IMG/VR virus record: IMGVR_UViG_3300022924_000207
Coordinates: 1 to 48,861 of that record
Strand: one strand, 5' to 3'
Origin: a virus
DNA length: 48,861 nucleotides
Of this stretch, positions 32,222 to 39,651 are shown in pieces. Position numbers and translations under genes: made by a program. The stretch's first letter is position 1. Each line of letters starts with the position of its first letter. Under the pieces are notes generated by a model. That model had not been told where the DNA came from, ran no database searches, and saw only the letters and a program-made list of their open reading frames with translations.

Positions 32222-32700
32222 AGCCGGGCTGGATTACCGAGGCGGAAAAGTACATCGGCCTCAAGGAAGTGCCCGGTGCCGGCAATAATTCCACCATCCT
32301 GAAGTGGTGGAAAATCATTAAACGGGGCGGCATTCAATCAGACGCGGTGCCGTGGTGCGCCGCCTTCGTCGGGGCCATGCTGGAAACTGCCGGCATCGCA
32401 TCCAGCCGCTACGAATCTGCAAAATCATATCTGACATGGGGAGCCATGATTACCGTGCCGGTGTACGGATGCGTGGTGGTATTCACGCGCGATGGCGGTG
32501 GTCACGTGGGATTCGTGGTGGGCGTGGATGAAAAGGGACGACTGATGGTGCTGGGAGGCAACCAAGGCGATACGGTCTCAATAGCGCCGTTCGAGCGGTC
32601 AAGGGTGGCAGGTTATCGCTGGCCTGCCGGGGTTAACTTCATCCTGGAAGCGTTGCCGATTATGAACAGTGCTGCGGCCAGTTCAGCAAATGAAAAATAA
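32218..32700 (+). CDS. Endolysin, CHAP/NlpC-P60-like peptidase
   Basis: A 160-residue TIGR02594-type cell-wall hydrolase. Catalytic residues: Cys47 in AVPWCAAFVG, His96 in GGGHVGFVVG and polar Asn115 in LGGNQGDTV. It cleaves peptidoglycan at lysis. No signal peptide, so it needs the holin next door to cross the membrane. ATGA overlap with the previous gene. Confidence 0.88.
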   Translation: MKPGWITEAEKYIGLKEVPGAGNNSTILKWWKIIKRGGIQSDAVPWCAAFVGAMLETAGIASSRYESAKSYLTWGAMITVPVYGCVVVFTRDGGGHVGFVVGVDEKGRLMVLGGNQGDTVSIAPFERSRVAGYRWPAGVNFILEALPIMNSAAASSANEK

Positions 32701-32715
32701 TTATGGGGATGCACT

Positions 32716-33078
32716 ATGGCTGCAGCGCTTGTCTTGTATTTTGGTGCAAACCTCGGGCCTATCATATGGGGTTTGCTGAACGTTCTCTATGCCATGACAG
32801 CCGGCGCGCTGGGCTATCTATCACGCACCACATCACCTGAAGTAGACCTTGGCTTTAAACCACGTGTTTTCATTGTGCAAACTCTCGCTGCAGGCTTTGT
32901 TGGCTCTGTAGCGCTGATGCTTTGCATGTTGCTGGAGTGGAATGATTACGCCACCCTGGTGCTGGTCGGTTTTTTCGGTTGGATGGGCGCGCCGGCATCA
33001 ATGGTGATCATTGAAAAATTCATCTACAACAAACTAGGGATTACAAAAGATGCTGACCTGCCTAAAACTGGTAATTAG
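32716..33078 (+). CDS. Holin
   Basis: A 120-residue membrane protein with three hydrophobic segments: about 3-34 (LVLYFGANLGPIIWGLLNVLYAMTAGALGYL), 54-73 (FIVQTLAAGFVGSVALMLCML) and 78-100 (ATLVLVGFFGWMGAPASMVII). It lies directly between the endolysin and spanin genes, the classical lysis cassette, so it should be the holin that releases the endolysin. Confidence 0.8.
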   Translation: MAAALVLYFGANLGPIIWGLLNVLYAMTAGALGYLSRTTSPEVDLGFKPRVFIVQTLAAGFVGSVALMLCMLLEWNDYATLVLVGFFGWMGAPASMVIIEKFIYNKLGITKDADLPKTGN

Positions 33079-33553
33079 TTCACCCAAGCTGCTATGGGGC
33101 TTCATCACTGGTAAGCCGCAATTGTTCCTGACTTACTTGATGCTCGGCGGGCTGATATGCCTCGGTGCTTTAGTGGCCGTCCAATGGGCTGACAACAAAT
33201 TGCTGCAAGTCAAAGCCTCGGATACTGAAGTGAAAGCTGCAAAGCTGGAGACCTCATTGACCGGAGTTAAAGGCGACCTGCGCCAGCAGAAGGAAATCAA
33301 CCAGGCGCAGGATGAGCAGATTAAGTCGCTCAAAGATCAACAAGAGTTGAACGAAAAGGCGTTAGAGAAAAATTCTGCCGATCTTGAAACCAACAAAACA
33401 AAGGTAAAAGTATATGAACAGCGACTTGAAAAGCTCGAAAAAACCGACCCGGCATTTAAAGCACTTAGTGATACTCCTCTGCCTCCTGAGTACAGCCGCA
33501 TGCTCAACGCTGACAAGCCCAAAGCCAGAACCCGAAATAAAGGTGGTCACTAA
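33050..33553 (+). CDS. Inner-membrane spanin (Rz-like)
   Basis: A 167-residue protein with a transmembrane anchor at about 26-44 (LFLTYLMLGGLICLGALVAV) and a long coiled coil (about 55-135) reaching across the periplasm, then a short tail. It disrupts the outer membrane together with Rz1. It overlaps the holin end by 29 bases and contains the start of the Rz1-like gene in another frame. Confidence 0.85.
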   Translation: MLTCLKLVISSPKLLWGFITGKPQLFLTYLMLGGLICLGALVAVQWADNKLLQVKASDTEVKAAKLETSLTGVKGDLRQQKEINQAQDEQIKSLKDQQELNEKALEKNSADLETNKTKVKVYEQRLEKLEKTDPAFKALSDTPLPPEYSRMLNADKPKARTRNKGGH

Positions 33554-33725
33554 ATACGAAAAGCCGGTACCGCCTTTGCCATTGATCGAGCAATGCGTGT
33601 TCCCGGATATCTACTACCGGGTGGTAGGCGACGTGCTTAAAGCGCGCGATGCATACCAGCTGGCGCTGGAGCGTTGTTCCGATAAATTTAACAACCTGGT
33701 GGATTGGGCGCTGGGAAAGAAGTAG
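33414..33725 (+). CDS. Outer-membrane spanin lipoprotein (Rz1-like)
   Basis: A 103-residue lipoprotein embedded in the Rz gene in the +1 frame and extending 172 bases past its end. A lipobox LLSTAAC (Cys about 30) follows a hydrophobic signal peptide (HLVILLCLLSTAAC), and the mature part is proline-rich near the start (KPEPEIKVVTKYEKPVPPLPL). The two spanins together fuse inner and outer membranes at lysis. Confidence 0.85.
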   Translation: MNSDLKSSKKPTRHLKHLVILLCLLSTAACSTLTSPKPEPEIKVVTKYEKPVPPLPLIEQCVFPDIYYRVVGDVLKARDAYQLALERCSDKFNNLVDWALGKK

Positions 33726-33734
33726 TAATAAAAG

Positions 33735-33776
33735 AGGGGCGACCTGGTGATGCGTCAACATCACCAAGCCCCTTTT
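33735..33776 (+). terminator. Terminator after lysis genes
   Basis: AGGGGC ... GCCCCTTTT encloses an inner stem GGTGATG/CATCACC, ending in four T. It marks the end of the late transcript. Confidence 0.75.
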
Positions 33777-33792
33777 CACACAGATCAAGCCT

Positions 33793-33872
33793 GTGAGCCA
33801 GGACTAGGCCCCTCACCACGTCGACGCGGCGGTGGGAGCCTAGCACAATAATCTCAACATGAGAAAGCTCAC
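33793..33872 (+). ncRNA. Candidate structured RNA before the Dam gene
   Basis: A three-part fold is visible by eye. A closing stem GTGAGC (33793-33798) pairs with GCTCAC (33867-33872). Inside are a long hairpin from CTAGGC (33804) to GCCTAG (33843) with further paired blocks CCC/GGG and ACC/GGT, and a small hairpin CTCA-ACA-TGAG (33853-33863). It ends six bases before the Dam ATG, which has no clear ribosome site. Could be a leader that controls Dam translation or an independent small RNA. Confidence 0.5.
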
Positions 33873-33878
33873 ATCATT

Positions 33879-34685
33879 ATGCAAGCACTTCCCGTAATTC
33901 CCTGGATCGGTGGCAAACGCCGCCTGGCCGCTCAACTCATTCCCTTGTTTCCTCCTCATAGCTGCTACGTAGAAGTATTCTGCGGTGGCGCTGCCCTGTA
34001 CTTTCTCCGGCCTGTACCTGCCGAAACTGAAATCATCAACGACATTCATGGTGACCTGGTGCGCCTGTACCGGGTGCTTAAACATCACCTCCAGGAGTTC
34101 GTCCGCCAGTTTGAATTCGCGTTAAGCAGCCGCGAGATATTCGAATGGGAAAAGATGACTCGCCCCGAGACGCTTACCGACATCCAGCGTGCCGCACGCT
34201 TTTACTATATGCAGCACCACGCATTCGGCGCGAAGGTCACGGGCCAGAACTTCGGCACCGTCACGACAGGAGAGGCGGCAGGACTTAACATTTGCCGCAT
34301 TGAGCAGAATTTGACGGCAGCCTGGATGCGGTTGGGTGGGACGTGCATAGAAAACCTCGCCTGGCGCGATTGTGTTGATCGTTATGATCGACCGCACACG
34401 TTCTTCTACATGGACCCGCCCCATTGGGAAACCGAGGGCTACGGCGTCCCGTTCGAATTCGACAACTACGTCGACATGGCCGCCCGGCTGCGCACCATGA
34501 AAGGCAAGGCCATGATCAGCATCAACGATCACCCGGCGATCCGGAATGTTTTCGCGGGCCTGCCTATGCTGGAGTTAGATATTAAATACAGCTTGCAGAA
34601 TGGTGGCGAACAGCAGACGTCCGGAGAACTGGTTGTAACCAATTGGGATACGGCTGCGATGGGTGGTTTATTCGATGGTTTGTGA
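33879..34685 (+). CDS. DNA adenine methyltransferase, D12/Dam class
   Basis: A 268-residue N6-adenine methyltransferase. Family motifs: PWIGGKRRLA (about 8-17) and VEVFCGGAALYF (31-42) bind SAM; the catalytic motif is DPPH at 179-182, where most members have DPPY. His in place of Tyr is known in some phage members and may still allow catalysis, but activity should not be assumed. LVVTNW near the end is typical. It lies after the lysis cassette with its own leader structure. No endonuclease partner is seen, so it probably protects phage DNA or alters gene control. Confidence 0.88.
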   Translation: MQALPVIPWIGGKRRLAAQLIPLFPPHSCYVEVFCGGAALYFLRPVPAETEIINDIHGDLVRLYRVLKHHLQEFVRQFEFALSSREIFEWEKMTRPETLTDIQRAARFYYMQHHAFGAKVTGQNFGTVTTGEAAGLNICRIEQNLTAAWMRLGGTCIENLAWRDCVDRYDRPHTFFYMDPPHWETEGYGVPFEFDNYVDMAARLRTMKGKAMISINDHPAIRNVFAGLPMLELDIKYSLQNGGEQQTSGELVVTNWDTAAMGGLFDGL

Positions 34686-34805
34686 TGCTGTATCGAGCAT
34701 AGCTGGCAGTGACTATGTCTGCCGGCATTTCACTTGTCCAGAATAGATGAAACTGACTATGTGCGATCGACACGCTGCAGTATAGATAACCCCGGCTATG
34801 TTTCC

Positions 34806-34835
34806 GGCAGCATAGTCGGAAGCGACTGTGCTGCC
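34806..34835. terminator. Perfect long hairpin between convergent methyltransferase genes
   Basis: GGCAGCATAGTCG-GAAG-CGACTGTGCTGCC, a 13-bp stem with a single G-T pair. There is no T run on either side, so it is not a standard terminator; it may still block transcription between the two converging genes. Several further CTATG/CATAG copies lie in the same 180-base gap (34697, 34712, 34757, 34795, 34811). Confidence 0.4.
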
Positions 34836-34865
34836 AGGCCGTGCGTGTAGATCCTATAGATGTAA

Positions 34866-35543
34866 TCAGCTATGCTTCAGGAGATGGGTTTCAAGTAAAG
34901 CTGCGAATACTGCCAGGCGTTCGGCAGGTGGTAGGTCTTTGTAGGCATCTGCCCAGCGCTTGGCTTTACGCTTGATACGTTGCCGATCAGTGAAGTCCTT
35001 ACCGGCATACGTCGACCAAAACTTTGCGGCTGGTTCAAAGTTGAACCATAGCTTCTCTGTTCTTACCCCGCCGCGAGTCATTACCTGAAATTCGAATGAC
35101 CGCCAGTCGCCCAGCAATTCATCGTACAAGGCAGATGGATATCCACTGATGATTACGGACGCCTGCACTTTTCGCAGGGTGGCAATAAGCTGCCGATGGT
35201 CTTCCTCGGTGTATTCGTGCTTGTATCGATGATTGCCAGTCCGGGTGCTTAATAGATAGGGTGGGTCGGCATAAATTAATACCTTGCCAGATCTACCATA
35301 GTCGAAACTGTCTAGCATCGATACTGCGTCATCGTTAAATAATTCGATATCGCGTCCACCACAGTCGAATTCAGCTATAGCCTGGGCGGATAGGTCGATG
35401 CCAATTGAGCGCTTGCAGGGTGGCTTGAGCTTCATTACTACGCCGCTGCCGAGGTGCGTTTCGATATAGGTATCGTGGGGTGGCATCAATCCGATGATGG
35501 CCTGAAACGCGCCGGATGCTGCTTTGCTGCCTAAGTAGCCCAT
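34866..35543 (-). CDS. Second DNA adenine methyltransferase (D12 class)
   Basis: A 225-residue methyltransferase with the short N-terminal MGYLGSKAASG, a SAM pocket (YIETHLGSGVV, about 26-37) and an intact catalytic DPPY at 93-96. The C terminus carries a basic helix region (RQRIKRKAKRWADAYKDL). Compared with the other adenine methyltransferase in this prophage it is shorter and has a different motif I, so it is not a duplicate. It points left, toward the Dam gene. The ATG at 35543 is used; the frame opens at TTG three bases earlier. Confidence 0.85.
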   Translation of the reverse strand: MGYLGSKAASGAFQAIIGLMPPHDTYIETHLGSGVVMKLKPPCKRSIGIDLSAQAIAEFDCGGRDIELFNDDAVSMLDSFDYGRSGKVLIYADPPYLLSTRTGNHRYKHEYTEEDHRQLIATLRKVQASVIISGYPSALYDELLGDWRSFEFQVMTRGGVRTEKLWFNFEPAAKFWSTYAGKDFTDRQRIKRKAKRWADAYKDLPPAERLAVFAALLETHLLKHS

Positions 35544-35593
35544 CAAATTTCCACTGCCGGCATTACGACCAATTTGGTTATAATGTCGGACTG

Positions 35594-35666
35594 CAGCGGT
35601 TTTATATTTTCGGAATTGCGGAGCAACCTGTATTTTGCGGAGCGCCGATTTTTATAAAAACCGCTG
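35594..35666. repeat. Inverted repeat upstream of tRNA-Arg
   Basis: CAGCGGTTTTATA (35594-35606) pairs with TATAAAAACCGCTG (35653-35666), one bulged base. TTGCGGAGC occurs twice inside (35616, 35635). It sits at the boundary between element 1 and the tRNA. Possibly the right attachment region of element 1 or an old element end; unproven. Confidence 0.4.
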
Positions 35667-35700
35667 AAACCCTTCTGCTTATTGCCTTGCAGAAGACCAT

Positions 35701-35776
35701 GCCCCCGTAGCTCAGTGGATAGAGCATCCCCCTCCTAAGGGGAGGGTCACACGTTCGATTCGTGTCGGGGGCACCA
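35701..35776 (+). tRNA. tRNA-Arg (CCT)
   Basis: A full cloverleaf with encoded CCA. Acceptor GCCCCCG pairs with CGGGGGC, the D arm has GCTC...GAGC, the anticodon stem TCCCC/GGGGA encloses CTCCTAA with anticodon CCT (decodes AGG), and the T arm is ACACG-TTCGATT-CGTGT. The gene is intact at the left edge of element 2, as expected when an element integrates into a tRNA 3' end and regenerates it. Confidence 0.95.
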
Positions 35777-35793
35777 AAAAACAGTCCATAGCA

Positions 35794-35862
35794 ATTCACT
35801 TCAATTCACTTTTTATATAAAAAGCAACCTATTAGTAATTACAGCTATTCACTTCTATTCAT
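35794..35862. repeat. ATTCACTT repeats between tRNA and integrase
   Basis: ATTCACTT occurs at 35794, 35804 (10 bp apart) and 35847, with a partial copy ATTCAT at 35857. Short direct repeats with helical spacing next to an integrase gene are typical of arm-type integrase or excisionase sites. Function inferred from position. Confidence 0.5.
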
Positions 35863-35889
35863 AGTTGTCCATTGACATCCACAAAAAAT

Positions 35890-35938
35890 ACGTATAAAAA
35901 GTGTATAAATAGCATTTATACATATCAATTTTATACGT
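35890..35938. repeat. Nested inverted repeats upstream of the integrase start
   Basis: Outer arms ACGTATAAAA (35890-35899) and TTTTATACGT (35929-35938), inner arms GTATAAAT (35903-35910) and ATTTATAC (35914-35921). The dyad lies 12-60 bases before the integrase ATG and covers the likely promoter, so it may be the operator for self-control of the integrase. Confidence 0.5.
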
Positions 35939-35950
35939 TTTGGATGTTAC

Positions 35951-37162
35951 ATGGCCGCAGAACTTCTTGATGACAAGAAAATCAGTTACGCAAAACCTGC
36001 TGAAAAGCAGTATACCCTCCGTGACGGAAAAGGCCTGTTTGTCCTCATTCATCCCAATGGTTCTAAGTACTTTCAATTTAGATCGACTGTGGCCGGCAAG
36101 CCTAAGCTTATTCAACTTGGTGTGTATGGAGTAATTTCACTAAGCCAGGCTAGGGAAATGGCCAGGCAAAACAAATCTCAAATCTCTAATGGCAAAGATC
36201 CTGTTGTAGAAAAGAAGATTGCAAAGGCAAATTCTATACTTGCTGCAAATGCTACTTTTAGCGCTGTATATACGGCTTGGCTAGCTGAGAAGTACATCTC
36301 ACCGGCATATCACAAAAAGATCAGTTCAACGATTAAAGTTAATGTACTGCCGAGACTGGGGGAAATTCCTATAAGTCAAATTACTCCACCAGTTATTAAG
36401 TCTGCTCTGAAAATAATGGAGGCCAGAGGCAGCATTACCTTGGCGAAGAAAACCAAAGCCTGGCTGAAAGAGATATTCGATTATGCAACTGAGGATGGGC
36501 TGAGGATTGGGGATAATCCAGCCAATGTGGTAAAGATTAAAACACCGCACGAGAAAGAACATTACCCATCGCTCAAAAATAGAGTTGATGCAGGTGAGTT
36601 CATGCGAAGACTTGTTGAGTACGGCGGGAGGGTCGAGACTATTATTGCAATTCAAGTCCTTATGTTCACAGGAGTAAGGCCCGGGGAACTAAGACTGGCT
36701 GAATGGAACGAATTCGACCTAAACGTAGGAGTTTGGGAAATCCCATCTAGCCGGATGAAGATGCGCAAGCCTCATACTGTCATGCTATCAAGTCAAGCAA
36801 TTGCTCTGCTGCAGCAGCTTAAGTCCCTTACTGGTTATCAAAGATATGTCCTACCTGATTTAACTGGCAGCAAACCCATATCTAACGCTACATTAATTAT
36901 GGCATTGAGGCGTGTTTGGGTAGATTACAGAATTGTTCCTCATGGCTTCCGGCATTTCTTTAGCACCCAAGCCAATGAAAGCCGGCTATTCCATAAGGAT
37001 GTGATCGAGTCAGCGCTATCTCATGGAGACGAAAACAAAATACGCGGTACTTACAACCAAGCTGAATATAGGACTGAGCGTGCCAAACTTGCGCAATGGT
37101 GGGCTGATGAATTGGATTTAATGCGGAATGGAGCAAAGGTACTGCAGATAAAGACTGCTTAA
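35951..37162 (+). CDS. int: Tyrosine integrase, P4 type
   Basis: A 403-residue tyrosine recombinase with a DUF4102-type N-terminal arm-binding domain (LLDDKKISYAKPAEKQYTLRDGKGLFVLIHP, residues 5-35). The catalytic set is complete: Arg243 (TGVRPGE), a Lys near 273, His331-x-x-Arg334 (HGFR), His358 (LSHG) and Tyr368 (GTYNQ). Such integrases use tRNA 3' ends, and this gene starts 175 bases after an intact tRNA-Arg and reads away from it. It belongs to element 2, not to the phage on the left. Confidence 0.93.
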   Translation: MAAELLDDKKISYAKPAEKQYTLRDGKGLFVLIHPNGSKYFQFRSTVAGKPKLIQLGVYGVISLSQAREMARQNKSQISNGKDPVVEKKIAKANSILAANATFSAVYTAWLAEKYISPAYHKKISSTIKVNVLPRLGEIPISQITPPVIKSALKIMEARGSITLAKKTKAWLKEIFDYATEDGLRIGDNPANVVKIKTPHEKEHYPSLKNRVDAGEFMRRLVEYGGRVETIIAIQVLMFTGVRPGELRLAEWNEFDLNVGVWEIPSSRMKMRKPHTVMLSSQAIALLQQLKSLTGYQRYVLPDLTGSKPISNATLIMALRRVWVDYRIVPHGFRHFFSTQANESRLFHKDVIESALSHGDENKIRGTYNQAEYRTERAKLAQWWADELDLMRNGAKVLQIKTA

Positions 37163-37168
37163 AATAAA

Positions 37169-37203
37169 GGCTATATCGAGAAAGGGGATAACCCGATATA
37201 GCC
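37169..37203 (+). terminator. Hairpin after the integrase gene
   Basis: GGCTATATCG pairs with CGATATAGCC around a 15-base loop. A perfect 10-bp stem with no T run; a weak or rho-aided terminator is likely. Confidence 0.45.
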
Positions 37204-37314
37204 CTGTACCTACAAATGGAGATGAGTAGAGATATCTACTTTAGTGATTGACTGTAAAGGGCATATTTCCAAGAAGTAATTTTAAGTATATCTATGTAAC
37301 AGAGTTTTACCGTC

Positions 37315-37373
37315 ACTCATGCGGAACATGAGTAAAGCGGCAACGCTGGCTTACTTTGACGGGAATGCCAGCG
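37315..37373 (+). ncRNA. Structured leader upstream of the 37414 gene
   Basis: Two perfect 7-bp hairpins: ACTCATG-CGGAA-CATGAGT (37315-37333) and CGCTGGC...GCCAGCG (37344-37373). They lie in the 250-base gap after the integrase, 40 bases before the next ATG. Possible regulatory leader or small RNA. The rest of the gap shows nothing clear. Confidence 0.4.
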
Positions 37374-37413
37374 AAGCCTAACCAAACGCAATACTGACTA
37401 GGAGTATTACATC

Positions 37414-37806
37414 ATGGCTGTCAACAATTCTACAGCAACAGAAATTAAGCTTGTACCACATCCATATTTTTTAAATAAATCAGTCAGCCTTCCTTCAAAA
37501 GGAAAATTGAAGTGGCTGGGTGGTTCCCTTGGGCTTGCCGGCCCAGTGCATGAGGATGTTATAGATGATGAAGGCAATCACCTGACAATGGATCTTTCGT
37601 CATTATTGAATAGATTGAATGAATTTGAAGGGTTTCGTGATCGCGAAAAAAGAATTCCCATCCAAGATAATCTAATTAGCAACTGCATTGCAGCGCATAA
37701 ATACAATTTGCTAACTCCTGATGAGCTCTTAATTTTTGAGAGAAGTCCCATTTTTGCGGAATACCTTCTGGCTATCTCATCAAATGAAATGGGGGGGGTG
37801 AGATGA
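37414..37806 (+). CDS. Hypothetical element-2 protein
   Basis: A 130-residue protein with AGGAG before the ATG. It has a short N-terminal extended region and helical C-terminal half (LLNRLNEFEGFRDREKRIPIQDNLISNCIAAHKYNLLTPDELLIFERS). No family recognised. First gene after the integrase; it overlaps the next start by four bases. Confidence 0.6.
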   Translation: MAVNNSTATEIKLVPHPYFLNKSVSLPSKGKLKWLGGSLGLAGPVHEDVIDDEGNHLTMDLSSLLNRLNEFEGFRDREKRIPIQDNLISNCIAAHKYNLLTPDELLIFERSPIFAEYLLAISSNEMGGVR

Positions 37807-38078
37807 ATCCACTTACTAGAGAAGCCGCGCGCGCATTAGCTAGGGAAACTGCAACAGAAGCCGTTGGACTGCTAGCTAAATCAATAAATGCTTGTAATGT
37901 TTTAGGCCGCCCATATCAGTACTCGCAAGAGGCTATTGCCGATTTCACAAACGTGATCGCACAAATAATTTCAATTGTGGAAACCGGCGATATTTTATTG
38001 ACACCTATTTCTGTGGCCAGGATGGATGAAGATTTCCAGGAGTTCAAAAATAAGTTATTAGGTCGAACGGGAGATTGA
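37803..38078 (+). CDS. Small helical protein
   Basis: A 91-residue, almost fully helical protein (REAARALARETATEAVGLLAKSINACNVL...). Coupled to both neighbours by overlapping stop/start codons. No family recognised. Confidence 0.6.
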   Translation: MNPLTREAARALARETATEAVGLLAKSINACNVLGRPYQYSQEAIADFTNVIAQIISIVETGDILLTPISVARMDEDFQEFKNKLLGRTGD

Positions 38079-38548
38079 TGATGCAAGAAGAGCGTTATGG
38101 CACCCGCGATATGACTTACTCCGCATGGCATCGGCGCATGTCTACTCGCCGTTTTGTTGGCATAGAAAAGGCGCAAACCCTATCCATGATCGATCTGGAT
38201 GGTGCTTTATACGTCGAGTTTGATGATGGATCTAAAGAACCAATTGCATTAATTGAAACTGCTCAAGACGTTGGCCAGATGAATAAGCCAGTTACAGTGA
38301 CTACTAAACTTGCTCAGAGGTCTGGGTTGCCTTGCTACTGTGTTTTATACAAATGTTCAAAAAAGGTTAATCCCGCAGATCCAACTTGGCCAGACATCGA
38401 TTATTTTCGAATAAAGAGAGTATGGCCAAAGCCGGATAAAAATTGGCGGATTGTTCAACCAAACGAGTGGGCTGATGCATTAATAAAAATCAGAAGTTGG
38501 GCAAGTATCAAGATAGATGCAAAAGCAGCGAACGATGCTAATTATTGA
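38078..38548 (+). CDS. Conserved phage protein of unknown function
   Basis: A 156-residue protein starting MMQEERYGTRDMTYSAWHRRMSTRRFVGIEKAQTLSMIDLDGALYVEFDDGSKEP. The N-terminal part is a pattern I have seen in many phage and prophage proteins, with no assigned role. The middle carries CYCVLYKC and DYFRIKRVWP, typical of a beta core. It sits in the early region of element 2, coupled to the previous gene by TGATG. Confidence 0.7.
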   Translation: MMQEERYGTRDMTYSAWHRRMSTRRFVGIEKAQTLSMIDLDGALYVEFDDGSKEPIALIETAQDVGQMNKPVTVTTKLAQRSGLPCYCVLYKCSKKVNPADPTWPDIDYFRIKRVWPKPDKNWRIVQPNEWADALIKIRSWASIKIDAKAANDANY

Positions 38549-38565
38549 CCTCGTGAGTTATAGAT

Positions 38566-39081
38566 ATGAGTGAATCCCATTCTGAAAATGCTCCAAAAAG
38601 GGGTAGAGGCAGGCCTAAAAACAAGGATGATCCTGAAATAGCGCTAATGGATGAAGTCATTGCCAGGACGATGTTTCAATTGTTGTCTTGGGGTTTACCT
38701 CGTAGATCTAAGGGTACGAAGCTCGGAATTGCTGAAGCCATTGGTAATGCTGCTTTAACAATTCTCAAAAGAAGTGATTCATCTGGATTGGCCTTGGGTC
38801 CAGAAAGAATTGAGCAAATTTTTGAATTATGGTTTGCAAAAGAAACTTCAAGGAGGATTTCTTCTAAAGAATGGCCGATGCCTCAAAGATGGCGCTATGC
38901 AAAAGAAACATTGAAGCAACGAATTCCTAATAAGACCTTAGACCTCGAGCAGTTGGTTAACATTCTTCTGAATAACAATGGAGTATGGCCGGAAAAATTG
39001 ACCGGCTTAATCCCCCATGGTGATCTTGAGTTAACACCTAGTGCATGGGAAAAGCTAGGTTCTATGCCAAAACTCAAATAA
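38566..39081 (+). CDS. Hypothetical DNA-binding protein with AT-hook-like N terminus
   Basis: A 171-residue protein. Residues 11-19 (KRGRGRPKN) match an AT-hook core (RGRP), which binds the minor groove of AT-rich DNA. The rest is helical (VIARTMFQLLSWGLPRRSKGTKLGIAEAIGNAALTIL). No other domain recognised. Confidence 0.55.
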   Translation: MSESHSENAPKRGRGRPKNKDDPEIALMDEVIARTMFQLLSWGLPRRSKGTKLGIAEAIGNAALTILKRSDSSGLALGPERIEQIFELWFAKETSRRISSKEWPMPQRWRYAKETLKQRIPNKTLDLEQLVNILLNNNGVWPEKLTGLIPHGDLELTPSAWEKLGSMPKLK

Positions 39082-39166
39082 TTCAAAAAAAGGGGGTAAT
39101 TAAATACTGATCACAATTATCTAAAATTACTCTAGCACTGTCCTAATTAGTTCAAGGCTGTGCAAA

Positions 39167-39388
39167 ATGTCTAACAATCTCATCCGAATCTCCGATTTAC
39201 AGAAAAAGATCGGCTTATCAAGAAGTGCCATTTATTTAAAAATCAGCAAGAAATCTCCAAAGTACGATACTAATTTTCCACAGCCAGTAAAGTTTAGTAA
39301 TGCAAAAAATTCTCCTGTTGTATGGGTGGAGGATGAAGTTGATGCCTGGATTGATTCGTTTATTCAATCCAAGCGTAAAGCTGCATAA
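39167..39388 (+). CDS. AlpA-family regulator/excisionase
   Basis: A 73-residue AlpA-type wHTH: ISDLQKKIGLSRSAIYLKISKKS (about 8-30) and the closing VVWVEDEVDAWIDSFI (about 50-66). AlpA proteins act as excisionase or transcription activator of P4-type integrases. Here it belongs to element 2 and would control excision by the integrase at 35951. No repressor is visible in the window for this element. Confidence 0.85.
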   Translation: MSNNLIRISDLQKKIGLSRSAIYLKISKKSPKYDTNFPQPVKFSNAKNSPVVWVEDEVDAWIDSFIQSKRKAA

Positions 39389-39393
39389 CTCAA

Positions 39394-39651
39394 ATGGCTG
39401 CGCAATCCCAACACTCAAGAGTTGATCGCGAGATTTATTTTCGCGGTTATTTAACTTTGCAAAATATCAGAGGGGCTTGGCACGCATCTTCAAAAGAAGG
39501 CTCATTCATCGTTATATGGGGTGAAAAAGCTAAGTGCTGGGCTTATCTACATCAATTCGATCCTATATCCCAAGATACCTTGGTAAATGAATGTCGTCGT
39601 CGCATTGCTTACATTGAACACGATCATAGAAAAATGGACTGGATTAGGTAA
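39394..39651 (+). CDS. Small element-2 protein
   Basis: An 85-residue protein (DREIYFRGYLTLQNIRGAWHASSKEGSFIVIWGEKAKCWAYLHQF) with a beta-rich core and a C-terminal helix. Starts five bases after the AlpA stop, and its end overlaps the next start (TAATG). No family recognised. Confidence 0.55.
   Translation: MAAQSQHSRVDREIYFRGYLTLQNIRGAWHASSKEGSFIVIWGEKAKCWAYLHQFDPISQDTLVNECRRRIAYIEHDHRKMDWIR

Noticed and set aside
35602-35799. 65-residue minus-strand frame over the tRNA
   Set aside because: It reads antisense through tRNA-Arg; such frames are a common artefact of tRNA genes.
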